A DNA stretch of 33,493 bases from a virus. The notes beneath the pieces were generated by a model that was not told the origin of the DNA, did not search any database, and saw only the letters and a list, made by a program, of their open reading frames with translations. Positions 7,036-15,571 of the stretch are shown here, in pieces. The DNA lies in IMG/VR virus record IMGVR_UViG_3300035179_000042, positions 1-33,493 of that record; one strand, 5' to 3'. The translations under genes and the position numbers were made by a program. Position 1 is the first letter of the stretch. Each line of letters starts with the position of its first letter.

Positions 7036-9504
7036 TTAAGTTCCATCCCTCGTAATTATTGCCGTCCTGTTTCCTTTTGCATCCACTGTTACGACCAATC
7101 TGTTTTTCGTGTCAGCCGTGTCTCTGAATATTATGGTCGCAGTTCCACCACCTGAAGATTTGCCGCTCAAAATAGCCAGAAATATACTTAATGCTTCTTT
7201 TACGGTAATAGTCCCTTCAACAATTCCTCCTAAAAGGTCTCCGCCGCCGCCCGGCGCAAGTTCAAGAGCATTGGCCGTGAACTGATAGACTGCGCCATCC
7301 ATAACCAATGTGGTTTCGAGTTTGATAATTGTTGCTTTCATTGCCGTTGTGTCTGTAAGAATAGCATCAATATCCGTCCATATTTGTGCACCGGCCTTAC
7401 CTGCATCTATGTGCCCGGTCATGGTTTCGTCCCAGACGGCATCTGCTATTGCTGCAGCATCAGCTCCAGCTTGATTATCTCTTATCGCCTCAAGTGAATC
7501 TGTCGTATCGTCAAAAGTTTGACTGACATTCTTATTCATAATCTTGTCAAGATAAGAGCCGTCTGTCGGCTTTTCCGCTCCTGCCGTTGTTTTAACAATG
7601 TGGTCGAGGTCTTTGGCAATCAAAGCATCTTCGGCCTCCGTCTGAATCAGAGCCTTTGCCGCAACGGTCAAATCATTTACTATTACGCCATCCGTCCCCG
7701 TATCCAGAAGAATCGCGGCGCTATCAGTTTTAATCGCCGCAAGTTGTGCATCAATGTCGCTGTCATCGGCAGGGTCGGCAGGCAAATTATCGGTTTTTGC
7801 TTTAATGGCCGTCACTTCGGCATCGTAAAGGTTAAGAATAAGAAATTCACTGCCATTAACCGGCTGAAGTGACCAGCTTGAATCTACAGTAGCAACTTTC
7901 GTTGTGCCGTTATACGATACAATCCTTCTGATTTGTCCGGCGCCTGTTCCTGCGGTTATTAAAATTGTCCGTCCATTATAATAATCATCCGTAGGTGATG
8001 ACTGTGTATCCAGTGTAATTGTATTGGCTCCGCCTGCTTGGGCGTTTGCCGTTCTTGCCGTAAAATGGTCAAGATTTTTTGCAACAACAGCATCTTCTGC
8101 CTCTGTTTGTATCAAGGCCTTTGCATTAGTCGTCAGGTCTTTTACAACCACTCCGGTAGTCTCTATATCGGTTTTGATTGTTCCAATGGTTGTATTGGTA
8201 TTAATAATGGCGTCTGTTATTTCACCAACTTCTTCTTGTGCCTGCACCGCAAGCGAACCTATCGAACCAACAACATTGCCTCCGACATTACCCACAACCG
8301 ATGCAGGAGTGGCAGCATTCAGAGCGGCTGCAAAACCACTATCGCATTGTATAATTGTGCCGTAGGTTTTTGCAATATCATAAGAACAGCCGGATACAAC
8401 TATGCCGTAACCTGTATTATAAAAATTATAAGTTTCTCCGCTCCCACCATTGAACATAGAAATGCTGCAATTCATAAAACAACAACGATTATAATTACCA
8501 ACATATACTCCATAATTAGCACCGGTAGTATTTGCATCAATACGTATTATGCAATTTTGAAACGCATTATAACCAATATCAGCAGCTATACCGGCCTTGA
8601 CTTCAATGGCTTTAACAATACCTGTCCCTGTATATCTACGTGCATAAATTCTACAATTATTTATTACTGAAGATTCTGAAAGAACTAAACAACTAACCGC
8701 CGTAGAGCCAGTAATGGTATCTAATAATTGAAATAAGCAACGTTCAGCTATAAAGCCGGTAATAACATAGCCATAAATAGCGGATAAGCCTCCATAAATA
8801 TGACTGTCTTGCAAAATAAACCCAATCGCATCAACTGCATTAATACCGTAATTATTACCACTAATACGACAATTTGAGACCCGATTCTTTACACAACCTT
8901 GAATTGATAAACCGTCTCCTAAAGTATTATCAATCTTTAGATTGCTTACAGAGCAATTATCGGTAAGTTTCAAAGCTGGATTATCAGCATCATTATAATA
9001 TATGCTGCACTTGCTAATGTGAAGACCTTCAAAAATAAGTGATTTAGCACCTGTGTTCACTTGCTCATTATAATCGCCAGGCCAGATTATTATTTTATCA
9101 CCACTGGCAGATGCAGTTACGGCAGCACCTATGGTCAATTTTGCATACTCGTAACTATGCCCATTATTATTATCACTGCCGGTTTTTGCAACGTGCCAGA
9201 TAGTTATGGGGTCGGTGAACATTTTGAAAGTAATAAGAGTGTCCGCTGCACCGGATGCCGTGAATTTTATATTCACCCAGTCGTGATTCATTTCAGCGGC
9301 GGTAAGACTTATCTCATAAATGCCGGTAGTGCCGATTTCTGCGGCGGTATCGGTTATCGCCAATGTCGTCCAGGCGCCCGCACCGTCTTTATAATATGCG
9401 GTATCGACAGGGGACAAACCCGTCTTAAAACTCGCAGGCGTTGTGCTGTCCACCATCGGAAATGCAAGCTCAAAGGCCGAGTTTTTCTTATTCGCAATTA
9501 TCAT
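7036..9504 (-). CDS. right-handed beta-helix protein, tail fibre or spike candidate
   Basis: The product has 822 residues. Residues 1-100 form a beta domain (FELAFPMVDSTTPASF … ISLTAAEMNHDWVNIKFT). Residues about 105-390 begin IWHVAKTGSDNNNGHSYEYA and carry repeated short turns (SVSNLKIDN, RVSNCRISG, FIAERCLFQL, VINNCRIY), typical of pectate-lyase-type parallel beta-helices. Residues about 420-660 contain two copies of a 45-residue unit sharing KALIQTEAEDA and a D/N-LDH. The C-terminus is a small beta region. It starts right after the LamG gene with GGAG upstream. A receptor-binding or glycan-cleaving role is likely for such a fold; no catalytic triad can be identified by eye. Confidence 0.7.
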   Translation of the reverse strand: MIIANKKNSAFELAFPMVDSTTPASFKTGLSPVDTAYYKDGAGAWTTLAITDTAAEIGTTGIYEISLTAAEMNHDWVNIKFTASGAADTLITFKMFTDPITIWHVAKTGSDNNNGHSYEYAKLTIGAAVTASASGDKIIIWPGDYNEQVNTGAKSLIFEGLHISKCSIYYNDADNPALKLTDNCSVSNLKIDNTLGDGLSIQGCVKNRVSNCRISGNNYGINAVDAIGFILQDSHIYGGLSAIYGYVITGFIAERCLFQLLDTITGSTAVSCLVLSESSVINNCRIYARRYTGTGIVKAIEVKAGIAADIGYNAFQNCIIRIDANTTGANYGVYVGNYNRCCFMNCSISMFNGGSGETYNFYNTGYGIVVSGCSYDIAKTYGTIIQCDSGFAAALNAATPASVVGNVGGNVVGSIGSLAVQAQEEVGEITDAIINTNTTIGTIKTDIETTGVVVKDLTTNAKALIQTEAEDAVVAKNLDHFTARTANAQAGGANTITLDTQSSPTDDYYNGRTILITAGTGAGQIRRIVSYNGTTKVATVDSSWSLQPVNGSEFLILNLYDAEVTAIKAKTDNLPADPADDSDIDAQLAAIKTDSAAILLDTGTDGVIVNDLTVAAKALIQTEAEDALIAKDLDHIVKTTAGAEKPTDGSYLDKIMNKNVSQTFDDTTDSLEAIRDNQAGADAAAIADAVWDETMTGHIDAGKAGAQIWTDIDAILTDTTAMKATIIKLETTLVMDGAVYQFTANALELAPGGGGDLLGGIVEGTITVKEALSIFLAILSGKSSGGGTATIIFRDTADTKNRLVVTVDAKGNRTAIITRDGT

Positions 9505-10353
9505 TTATGAGACTCCTACCATAACTCCCCGATTGACGCCCCTGACGCCTCGCTCATAATCAAGAATTGTCTGGCCGCCTGCCGGCGGGACATAGAGCAA
9601 GCCAATACTCGGCCTATCAAACATCGCAAATGGCTCTCGGTAAAGTTGGGCAATTTCAGAAGCCGTCAACTTCCTATTGTAAAATGATATGTTATCAATT
9701 TTACCTTTCCAAAAACCAAATGATGAACTTCTTGCTCCAATGGTAAAACCATCACTTGCACCATTCGGATACGCCGCTTCCGAAAGTGGAAATAATATAC
9801 CGTTGACATAAAAAGTTATTGTGCTTACGCCATTCCACATTACACATATATGGACTTTTGTATTATTTTCAAATGTCACTTTTGAGGACGCTTTGCTATA
9901 AACAACTCCGCCTATTCTCAATGACAAATAGACAGCACCAATAGGGATATCGGATATACCCGACGAAACATTGCCAATATTCAACCAGTTGTTAGCATCT
10001 ATATATATGTTTAAGAGCCTTTGGTCGTAACTGCCAGAGGTATAAGTATTATCAGTAGTTAAAGCCCAACAACTAAAAGTAAAAGGATTTGCCAGAGAAG
10101 GAATTGGATTAAGTGATAACCTTGTATAATCATTAACTCCGTCAAACTGCAAGGCAGGTCCGAATTTATCAGGAATCCACACTGGAGCAGCCGTCCCCGC
10201 AGCGAAAGTTCCTGTATTCTGATTGCCGCTCAAATCGTAAATCTTATTGCCGCTGCCTTCGTTCATCAGATAGCAGCCAACAAGACCTCGAGCAAGAGGA
10301 TGGGACCAGTTAACCGGAACTCCTAAAAGAGGTTTTTGAAGTAAATGTATCAT
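9505..10353 (-). CDS. LamG/concanavalin-like domain protein, putative receptor binding
   Basis: Using the ATG at 10353, which overlaps the upstream stop as TAATG, the product is 282 residues. Its core matches the LamG/concanavalin-like lectin fold: GLVGCYLMNEGSGNKIYDLS, then PALQFDGVNDYT, FTFSCWALTT, KVHICVMWNGVSTITFYVNG, and FTIGARSSSFGFWKGKIDNI with the closing FYNRKLTASEIAQLY. Such domains bind carbohydrate and often occur on phage fibres or decoration proteins. The C-terminal 30 residues (PPAGGQTILDYERG) look like a linker or attachment. It lies beside the beta-helix gene, so the two may form one adhesion device. Confidence 0.75.
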   Translation of the reverse strand: MIHLLQKPLLGVPVNWSHPLARGLVGCYLMNEGSGNKIYDLSGNQNTGTFAAGTAAPVWIPDKFGPALQFDGVNDYTRLSLNPIPSLANPFTFSCWALTTDNTYTSGSYDQRLLNIYIDANNWLNIGNVSSGISDIPIGAVYLSLRIGGVVYSKASSKVTFENNTKVHICVMWNGVSTITFYVNGILFPLSEAAYPNGASDGFTIGARSSSFGFWKGKIDNISFYNRKLTASEIAQLYREPFAMFDRPSIGLLYVPPAGGQTILDYERGVRGVNRGVMVGVS

Positions 10354-11003
10354 TAGGCATCTGCTCCACAAGCAGTCTGGAATGCTATCTCACAGTTTGC
10401 GATAGTTGCATCCAAAATGAAAATCCATTTGTTAATATGATTTAGATTCCCTGCCGTTGGATTGTTAATAGGTATAACCTTTTGACCGGCGGCAGCCGTG
10501 CTTAATACATCTGTTTTGAACGCAGTTAATCCAGACAGAACGACAAACCGACAAATTGTAGTCCATTCATCGACAGTTGCCTCTTTGCGGACCTGGATAA
10601 TAATCTCCGTTCCAAGATGGGCCGTAGTTCCTGCAATGGCCACATCAATATGAAGCAAGGCATCCCTGACATCAGTCAAATCCAGCTCGGTAGATTCCGC
10701 CATTCCGGCTAAAGCAATTGATGTCCATTCAAGTAGTTGCGTATTTTGTGTCTTGGTCACCGTTGTGGCAGTCATACCTGTAACAGTAGTAGCCCTGACC
10801 CTTGCTATAATTGTCGAGCCGGTTGCACCATAATTGTTGTTGATAATGACCCGTACTCCCAGGGCAGGCATAGGAACTGCAATAGGATTTGTGCATACAC
10901 ATTCGCCCGCCTGTCCATCTGCGTGAACCGTGTAAATATCCGCCGTATCAAGATGTTCAAATTGTAGATTATCAAGAATTTCGATTGTATCAATAGCTGC
11001 CAT
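10353..11003 (-). CDS. putative virion protein, beta-rich, unknown
   Basis: The product has 216 residues, with an ATG preceded by GAGAGGTG. It is Thr/Ala/Ile-rich and appears all-beta (TVTGMTATTVTKTQNTQ, DVRDALLHIDVAIAGTTAHLG). It has no signal peptide or membrane helix, and the two early cysteines are close (ECVC). Its stop overlaps the LamG gene start, so the two are translationally coupled. It may be the virion-anchoring partner of the LamG protein. The family is not recognised. Confidence 0.6.
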   Translation of the reverse strand: MAAIDTIEILDNLQFEHLDTADIYTVHADGQAGECVCTNPIAVPMPALGVRVIINNNYGATGSTIIARVRATTVTGMTATTVTKTQNTQLLEWTSIALAGMAESTELDLTDVRDALLHIDVAIAGTTAHLGTEIIIQVRKEATVDEWTTICRFVVLSGLTAFKTDVLSTAAAGQKVIPINNPTAGNLNHINKWIFILDATIANCEIAFQTACGADA

Positions 11004-11043
11004 AATTACACCTCTCTGGCCTCAAGCACGTTATTGCCATTTT

Positions 11044-11550
11044 TTAATCCTTTACTGATTTTAGCCAATGCGAAACAAATATTGCAAAATCAGCGAAATT
11101 AACCATTCCGTCAAAGTTCAAATCGGCACTGCCAAAACCGGATAAAATCGGCGCTTGATTAAATTTCCAAACGCGAACCACAATAGTCCCTCTATCGAAT
11201 AGCGATATGCCATCGACCGGCATGTCCGTGACCGTGATATTTGGATAATAGATACCTGCTGCCGTTGCCTTCCAAACAAGAATAATCATATTTGGCTCGA
11301 TAGAACCTAAATCTAAAATCATTCCCTCCGGCTGATTGTCTAATGTAAAAACAAGTGCATCTCCATCAGGATCACAAGCGCCTATCGGTATAGCAAACGA
11401 ATTACCCACATTCATCTGCACCGACCCGAGAATCCGATATTGACATTCTTCAGTGTCATAGGCGAACGGTGGGACAATAGATTCTGGAGGAGGACAAATT
11501 ATCCCTGAAATAATGCCTGCAAACAAAATAAATGGTAAAAGCCATTTCAT
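11044..11550 (-). CDS. secreted protein with Ig-like domain and dockerin-type repeat
   Basis: The product has 168 residues. Residues 1-19 are a signal peptide (MKWLLPFILFAGIISGIIC). Residues about 40-130 form a cadherin or Ig-like beta domain (DPDGDALVFTLDNQPEG, ILVWKATAAGIYYPNITVTD). Residues 141-164 hold a single dockerin type I calcium loop, DLNFDGMVNFADFAIFVSHW; canonical dockerins have two such loops. Secreted dockerin proteins are abundant in planctomycetes. The gene is inserted between head-tail joining and fibre genes, so it may be a cargo gene (moron) or an envelope-directed accessory protein. The residue before Cys19 is Ile, so a lipoprotein lipobox is not supported. Confidence 0.75.
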   Translation of the reverse strand: MKWLLPFILFAGIISGIICPPPESIVPPFAYDTEECQYRILGSVQMNVGNSFAIPIGACDPDGDALVFTLDNQPEGMILDLGSIEPNMIILVWKATAAGIYYPNITVTDMPVDGISLFDRGTIVVRVWKFNQAPILSGFGSADLNFDGMVNFADFAIFVSHWLKSVKD

Positions 11551-11552
11551 AT

Positions 11553-12179
11553 TTATGTCCTTATGCCTTCCAGAATAAGCCGCACCTGGCTGTCAATGTT
11601 TTGCTCAAGTTTTTCTTCTGATTCCGCCATGATTTCTTTGGCAATGTTGGCGGTCTTCTCAAACAATGTCCCTATCGCCGGGCCGAACCTCTCCTTAATG
11701 GGTAATTCTGTCCAATATGCCTTACCGCCAAATCCGCCCTTGAACCGGAATTTGCGCTTCGGCTCTTTTCCGAGATACCTGCCTCTAAGGAACACGCCTT
11801 TGTGCCCGCTCGGCATTGTGGCAAGAAATGCATGTCGCAGAAAGTAGTGCTTGCCACCGAGCCAATAAATTATTCCCCTTTGTGCCTCCGCGTGCTTAAA
11901 GCGGATAATCGGGATTCCCCTGCCACCCAAAGACAGGACCGAAAGCCAGACGGTATAGGTGGCCTTCTTTGTTATGACTATGCCGGCCCTGACCTCTTTT
12001 TGCAGGGCTTTTGTTTCGGCGGAAACCCGCCTGACAATTTGTGTCTTTGTCTGCTGCGCAGTCCTGTTTATCCCCCTGCTTACAACTTTCGGCAGGGCGT
12101 TGGGAATCTCCCGCAGCAAATTCTGTATCCGCTGAAGTTTCGCCTCGTCATATGTGATTTTGATTAGCGGCTCGACCAT
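11553..12179 (-). CDS. minor tail protein Z (gpZ-like)
   Basis: The product has 208 residues. The N-terminal helix (IQNLLREIPNALPKVVSRGINRTAQ) is followed by KTQIVRRVSAETKAL, a central beta region and a C-terminal signature HAFLATMPSGHKGVFLR … ELPIKERFGPAIGTLF, ending in a helix. This arrangement is that of the prophage minor tail protein Z family of lambda-like phages, which helps join or complete the tail at the head-proximal end. The family is usually about 190-210 residues. It lies just after the head-tail joining genes, as in lambda. Confidence 0.8.
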   Translation of the reverse strand: MVEPLIKITYDEAKLQRIQNLLREIPNALPKVVSRGINRTAQQTKTQIVRRVSAETKALQKEVRAGIVITKKATYTVWLSVLSLGGRGIPIIRFKHAEAQRGIIYWLGGKHYFLRHAFLATMPSGHKGVFLRGRYLGKEPKRKFRFKGGFGGKAYWTELPIKERFGPAIGTLFEKTANIAKEIMAESEEKLEQNIDSQVRLILEGIRT

Positions 12180-12180
12180 C

Positions 12181-12525
12181 TTAATTTAGTGCGAGTTTTA
12201 TCATTCCCGCATCCTGCGAGATTTTTTTCGTTATTCTTTTTTGCTGGGCAGCTTCGCCGATGTTTACAGGGATAGAGAACTTGTCCCTGCCATAATCTAT
12301 TTCAGATACGGCAATCCCTTTCACAACATCATTTGCAACCGTGATTGACAAATTCGGCCCTTGTCCATACGGCATTCCTTCGATGACACCAACCTGCTCT
12401 CTATCAACTATGCAGATGATTTCACGCGAACCTCCGGCGCCGGGATAGTAAGTCCCTGTTTCACCGAAATCTTCCAAAAAAATTTCGGCCATTGCCTTCA
12501 GCTCTGTGTCAAAAACATTCGCCAT
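12181..12525 (-). CDS. head-tail joining protein, FII-like
   Basis: The product is 114 residues from an ATG at 12525 that overlaps the upstream stop (TGATG); an upstream in-frame GTG at 12531 is also possible. It is a small mixed protein with FLEDFGETGTYYPGAGGSREI, a glycine-rich loop followed by strands (REIICIVDRE) and a central DYGRDKFSIPV. This matches the size and layout of lambda FII-type head-tail connectors. The location between the capsid genes and the gpZ-like gene supports a neck role. Confidence 0.6.
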   Translation of the reverse strand: MANVFDTELKAMAEIFLEDFGETGTYYPGAGGSREIICIVDREQVGVIEGMPYGQGPNLSITVANDVVKGIAVSEIDYGRDKFSIPVNIGEAAQQKRITKKISQDAGMIKLALN

Positions 12526-12719
12526 CAGCACAATCCCAGACTTCGTTTCAATACCAGGATTTCTGTGTTTTGCAGTCTTGTCAATGAATCAATGGCCGCT
12601 TCCGCCGCCTCTATTTGCTCATCCGTTTTCACGTGGTCGGTCTGCAAAAGGAAAAACTCCCTGTTGAGATTGACGGCAATTTTGTGAATCACCTCAAAAT
12701 GCTCGGAAATCTGCGCCAT
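12525..12719 (-). CDS. small helical protein near head-tail junction
   Basis: From the ATG at 12719 the product is 64 residues (MAQISEHFEVIHKIAVNLNR); an in-frame TTG at 12725 is also open. It is predicted as two helices with heptad-like spacing (DEQIEAAEAAIDSLTRLQNTEI), so it may form a short coiled coil. It ends in a TGATG overlap with the FII-like gene. It may be a neck or assembly factor. No family is recognised. Confidence 0.5.
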   Translation of the reverse strand: MAQISEHFEVIHKIAVNLNREFFLLQTDHVKTDEQIEAAEAAIDSLTRLQNTEILVLKRSLGLC

Positions 12720-12801
12720 AAGCAAATAATTCCCTGGGCGGCGGCTTTTATAGAACCGCCGCCCAGCAGAACGATGAAAACTTTATTTGACCATTGCCTG
12801 G

Positions 12802-13761
12802 TTATTCTAATGTAGCGTGTGCAGCCTGTTGCCAGTATCCGTATCCGATATTGCGAAGGGCCTTGACGCCAAAGAGCCACCTGTCATTGTTAAACTCCTC
12901 GTCACTGCCTTCGGCAAGCGCACTGGACGTGACGCCTTCCTCTTCTTGCCTGATAAACGGCTTCGTCTTGGCGTCCGTGCGAAGAACGACAAATTGTGTC
13001 GTATATGCAAGGCGGGAATTGGCAACCACGGCTACTCTGAAATCCGTATTCGCCATAATGGCAGCCAGCGGATTGGTCTCACCGGCATTGACCAACGGAC
13101 TATAAACGGCAGGCGCCAAGAACTGCCATAAGGTAGGCGATGTCATAACTAAAAAGTTCTTTGCGCCATCATTCATTGGCTCGCCTTTATCGTCAAGATA
13201 GGTAAGCATATAACCGATGACTCCGAGAATCGCCTTTGCCGCCTCCACTGGTGTCGGTGCCGTTGGGGTTGTGACATTCAAGGCCGCAACTTGCCCTGCC
13301 GCCAAGAGATTCAACTGCGTCCCGCTGTCACCTTCCGAATGGTCAGTGTCAAAGAAAACGTGGCCGTCATAGCAATATCCGCTCGTTGCACCGGTGCCAT
13401 TGGTGATGAAGGTGCTTAGAAGTTTCGCCCAGTGCTCGACAGCCCTTCTTGCCAGCTCACCGATGCGTACGTCTATCTGGCCGGTCTTGTCCCTGCGTAT
13501 CCAATCACAGGGCACTTCCATCGTTGCCTCGAATTTCTTATTAGTGATGGTCAATCCGTTTTCGCGGAAGCCGTGCGCCTGCCTTCCGCCTATCCATTCG
13601 CGCATTGCCGGTGACATTCCGAGCCACTTATATTCCTCTGATGCCTGGTCACTTTGAAACAGCAAGGATATTAAATCTATCCAGGATGTTCCCAGTTCCG
13701 TTTCCAGAATGTTGAAAAACTTGCCTATAATGGCCCGCGAACCTAAACCTTGTGCTCCCAT
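12802..13761 (-). CDS. major capsid protein, Mu gpT-like
   Basis: From the ATG at 13761, preceded by AAAGGAG at good distance, the product is 319 residues. An upstream in-frame start at 13815 lacks this signal and is rejected. Diagnostic stretches are EEYKWLGMSPAMREWIGGR, LTITNKKFEATMEVP and CYDGHVFFDTDHSEGDSGTQ, all matching the Mu-like major head subunit gpT family, which has an HK97-type fold. The C-terminus FGVKALRNIGYGYWQQAAHA is also typical. It self-assembles into the icosahedral head. It follows the decoration protein gene across a 155-base gap with two hairpins. Confidence 0.88.
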   Translation of the reverse strand: MGAQGLGSRAIIGKFFNILETELGTSWIDLISLLFQSDQASEEYKWLGMSPAMREWIGGRQAHGFRENGLTITNKKFEATMEVPCDWIRRDKTGQIDVRIGELARRAVEHWAKLLSTFITNGTGATSGYCYDGHVFFDTDHSEGDSGTQLNLLAAGQVAALNVTTPTAPTPVEAAKAILGVIGYMLTYLDDKGEPMNDGAKNFLVMTSPTLWQFLAPAVYSPLVNAGETNPLAAIMANTDFRVAVVANSRLAYTTQFVVLRTDAKTKPFIRQEEEGVTSSALAEGSDEEFNNDRWLFGVKALRNIGYGYWQQAAHATLE

Positions 13762-13802
13762 AACATTACTCCTTTCATTATCTGTTTTTTTCGGGGCAGA
13801 AA

Positions 13803-13842
13803 AAAGGGGCAGCATAGTGGTGTAGCACTACACTGCCCCTTT
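13803..13842 (-). terminator. strong hairpin with T run upstream of capsid gene
   Basis: A perfect 10-bp inverted repeat (AAAGGGGCAG at 13803-13812 and CTGCCCCTTT at 13833-13842) encloses a second 5-bp stem (TAGTG/CACTA). On the minus strand the stem is followed by six T. It has the form of an intrinsic terminator or attenuator between the decoration and major capsid genes. It could also be an RNA-processing or stability element. Confidence 0.65.
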
Positions 13843-13857
13843 AATTCTCTTGCGTCA

Positions 13858-13881
13858 GCCGTCCTCCTGCCGGTGGACGGC
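13858..13881 (-). other. second hairpin between decoration and capsid genes
   Basis: GCCGTCC at 13858-13864 pairs with GGACGGC at 13875-13881, a 7-bp GC-rich stem with a 10-base loop. It lies just before the stronger hairpin in the direction of transcription. No T run follows, so it is more likely an RNA structure than a terminator on its own. Confidence 0.45.
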
Positions 13882-13916
13882 CGAACCCTTTATTAACTTT
13901 TAGTTAGAACGATTCT

Positions 13917-14702
13917 TTATTCTGCCGCCCAGATGCCTCGGTAAGCCTCAATATAGAAGCCGTTTGTTCCTTCGCTAACCAGAGTCAGGAAATCACCTCT
14001 TTTTGCGGTCGCCTTGGTGTTGGTCATTTTGTGACCATTGGCGTTAGCGGCGATTTCACTTCCGCCAACGAAAAGGTCGTTGGCATTAGGGTCAACTACT
14101 ATCCCCGCCACCCCTGCTGCGCCTGAATTGACAATTGTGATTCTGTAACCCGCCAAAGCCGTTGCAAGGTCGAACAAGGTGATTATCTTGGTATCGACTC
14201 CAAGATAAATAACGACACCGGCGTCTATTGCTAAAGTTGTGTAGTCATCGATTTTTTTGAGGCGTGTCCGATTTCCCCACTCGTCCTGTTCGCCCGGCCG
14301 GAACTCGACTACCATCTTCGTTGTGCTGACATACCGATGAACCACGCCGACATAACTATTGTCAACTGCATCAAAGGTCAGGGTCGCATCATCGCTGGCA
14401 TATACCGGCTGGCCTATATCAGTAATGTATCCGGCAAGGGTCACCAATGCCTTATAACGGCGAGTCCGTAAGCGAATGTTTTTAGCGCCTGCGGCGTGGC
14501 CTGCCAGCGTATTGTCCACCTGTTCGATAGCGTGACCCATAAACCTGTCACCGGCAGTCAAAGGTCTGCCATATCCGGCTGTGGCGATAGCCGCACTCTC
14601 GCCAACCATCGCCCCTTCATACACTATATCGTTGTCGATAATAGGTATCGAATTGAACTCGCCAAGTTCAGTAACCATTGGACTGTCTGCTGCTAATACC
14701 AT
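13917..14702 (-). CDS. capsid decoration (cement) protein candidate
   Basis: The product has 261 residues, with AAAGGAG upstream identical to that of the capsid gene, suggesting high expression. Residues about 1-140 resemble the DUF2190-type capsid cement proteins: GRPLTAGDRFMGHAIEQVDN … GQPVYASDDATLTFDA … YVGVVHRYVSTTKMVVEFRP. Residues about 150-261 form an extra Gly/Ala/Val-rich beta domain (IVNSGAAGVAGIVVDPNAND) that could sit on the outer surface. It lies directly upstream of the major capsid gene, the usual place for cement proteins. The length is about twice that of the simple family, so this looks like a fusion with a second surface domain. Confidence 0.65.
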   Translation of the reverse strand: MVLAADSPMVTELGEFNSIPIIDNDIVYEGAMVGESAAIATAGYGRPLTAGDRFMGHAIEQVDNTLAGHAAGAKNIRLRTRRYKALVTLAGYITDIGQPVYASDDATLTFDAVDNSYVGVVHRYVSTTKMVVEFRPGEQDEWGNRTRLKKIDDYTTLAIDAGVVIYLGVDTKIITLFDLATALAGYRITIVNSGAAGVAGIVVDPNANDLFVGGSEIAANANGHKMTNTKATAKRGDFLTLVSEGTNGFYIEAYRGIWAAE

Positions 14703-14767
14703 AATAAACTCCTTTCATTTTATCAGTTGTTTTGTGCCCGAAATAACGGCACAGTTTATTTTATTCT

Positions 14768-15085
14768 TTACTTTTTCGCGTATTCCTCAAACGCACTTTT
14801 TGCCTTTTCCGCTTCAGTTGCTCTTGCCCTGTCGCAGGCCCCGTTGGCTCGCTGGATGTAATTTTTAAGGGCCGCCATTGCCGCAGGGTCGTCTGCCTCA
14901 AGAATGAAAGGTCTTTCGCCGACTTGAGAATTGATTTTCTTCGGCTTATCCTGTTTGAAGTAGCATCGAATCACGGCGTCTATGTAAGGGTCGCTTGCAG
15001 GGATGCTAAAAACCGGCACATTTTTTATCCTGCCGGCAACGGGTTTTTCCTGTTCAGGTTTTTCGTTATTGCTTTTTTTCGCCAT
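14768..15085 (-). CDS. hypothetical protein of head module
   Basis: The product has 105 residues: a Lys/Glu-rich N-terminus (MAKKSNNEKPEQEKPVAGRI), a short central domain with PASDPYIDAVIRCYFKQDKP, and a charged helical C-terminus (GACDRARATEAEKAKSAFEE). It lies between the protease/scaffold gene and the decoration protein gene. The charged helical ends suggest an assembly or scaffold-associated role. The family is not recognised. The ATG has AGAGG upstream. Confidence 0.6.
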   Translation of the reverse strand: MAKKSNNEKPEQEKPVAGRIKNVPVFSIPASDPYIDAVIRCYFKQDKPKKINSQVGERPFILEADDPAAMAALKNYIQRANGACDRARATEAEKAKSAFEEYAKK

Positions 15086-15088
15086 AGT

Positions 15089-15571
15089 TTAACCTCTTAC
15101 CTTTCCGGCATCCTCGGCCTTGCGGAAGGCGATATAATTCCTTATGCCTTCCGGCCCGCCGAATTCGTCCTGAATTTCCTGGGACTTATTGAATTCCTTG
15201 GTATATTTGTCCTCGGGTTTTTCAGGGGGAGGAGGATTGCCCGTTCCGCCAGATGCATTCTGTTGGTCGGAAAATTCCTGGGCGGCGGGGTCGATTCTGG
15301 TTTTGGCCTGCTTTTTGAGCTGTTCACTTAATTGCTGATTATCGACCTTCAGTTTTTCAATCCTTATCTCTGTCGTCTGCTCAAGCGTTCCACCCTTTTT
15401 GAAATGCTCGATACAGAATACAGGGTCGTCACCGAACTTCTCGACAAATCTGTTAAAAAGCTCCATTGTGGCTTTTCCGCCTTCCTGCCTTGCCTTCTCA
15501 ACCAGCTGGCTGTGCAATTCGGGATACTGTTCGGCGAAAGTATCCAAAGTTAATGTAGTTTGCTCATCCAT
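15089..15571 (-). CDS. nested scaffold protein (internal in-frame start)
   Basis: Within the protease gene, in the same frame, an ATG at 15571 (MDEQTTLTLDTFAEQYPEL) is preceded by AAAAGGAG at ideal spacing, as strong as the capsid and cement gene signals. It would give a 160-residue protein covering only the helical scaffold part. Lambda makes gpC and Nu3 this way, and Mu has a comparable pair. The product would act as the internal scaffold of the prohead, at higher amount than the protease, and would be removed by it. Confidence 0.75.
   Translation of the reverse strand: MDEQTTLTLDTFAEQYPELHSQLVEKARQEGGKATMELFNRFVEKFGDDPVFCIEHFKKGGTLEQTTEIRIEKLKVDNQQLSEQLKKQAKTRIDPAAQEFSDQQNASGGTGNPPPPEKPEDKYTKEFNKSQEIQDEFGGPEGIRNYIAFRKAEDAGKVRG

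Noticed and set aside
8024-8670. Long open frames on the plus strand inside the beta-helix gene
   Set aside because: They are antisense to a clear 822-residue gene with a consistent fold, and their products are Cys/Ile-rich and of unnatural composition.
11490-11550. Lipoprotein signal in the dockerin protein
   Set aside because: The residue before the Cys is Ile, which does not fit the lipobox rule, so an ordinary signal peptide is preferred.
13761-13815. Upstream start for the capsid gene
   Set aside because: The 18 extra residues overlap the hairpin region and lack a ribosome site; AAAGGAG lies before ATG 13761.
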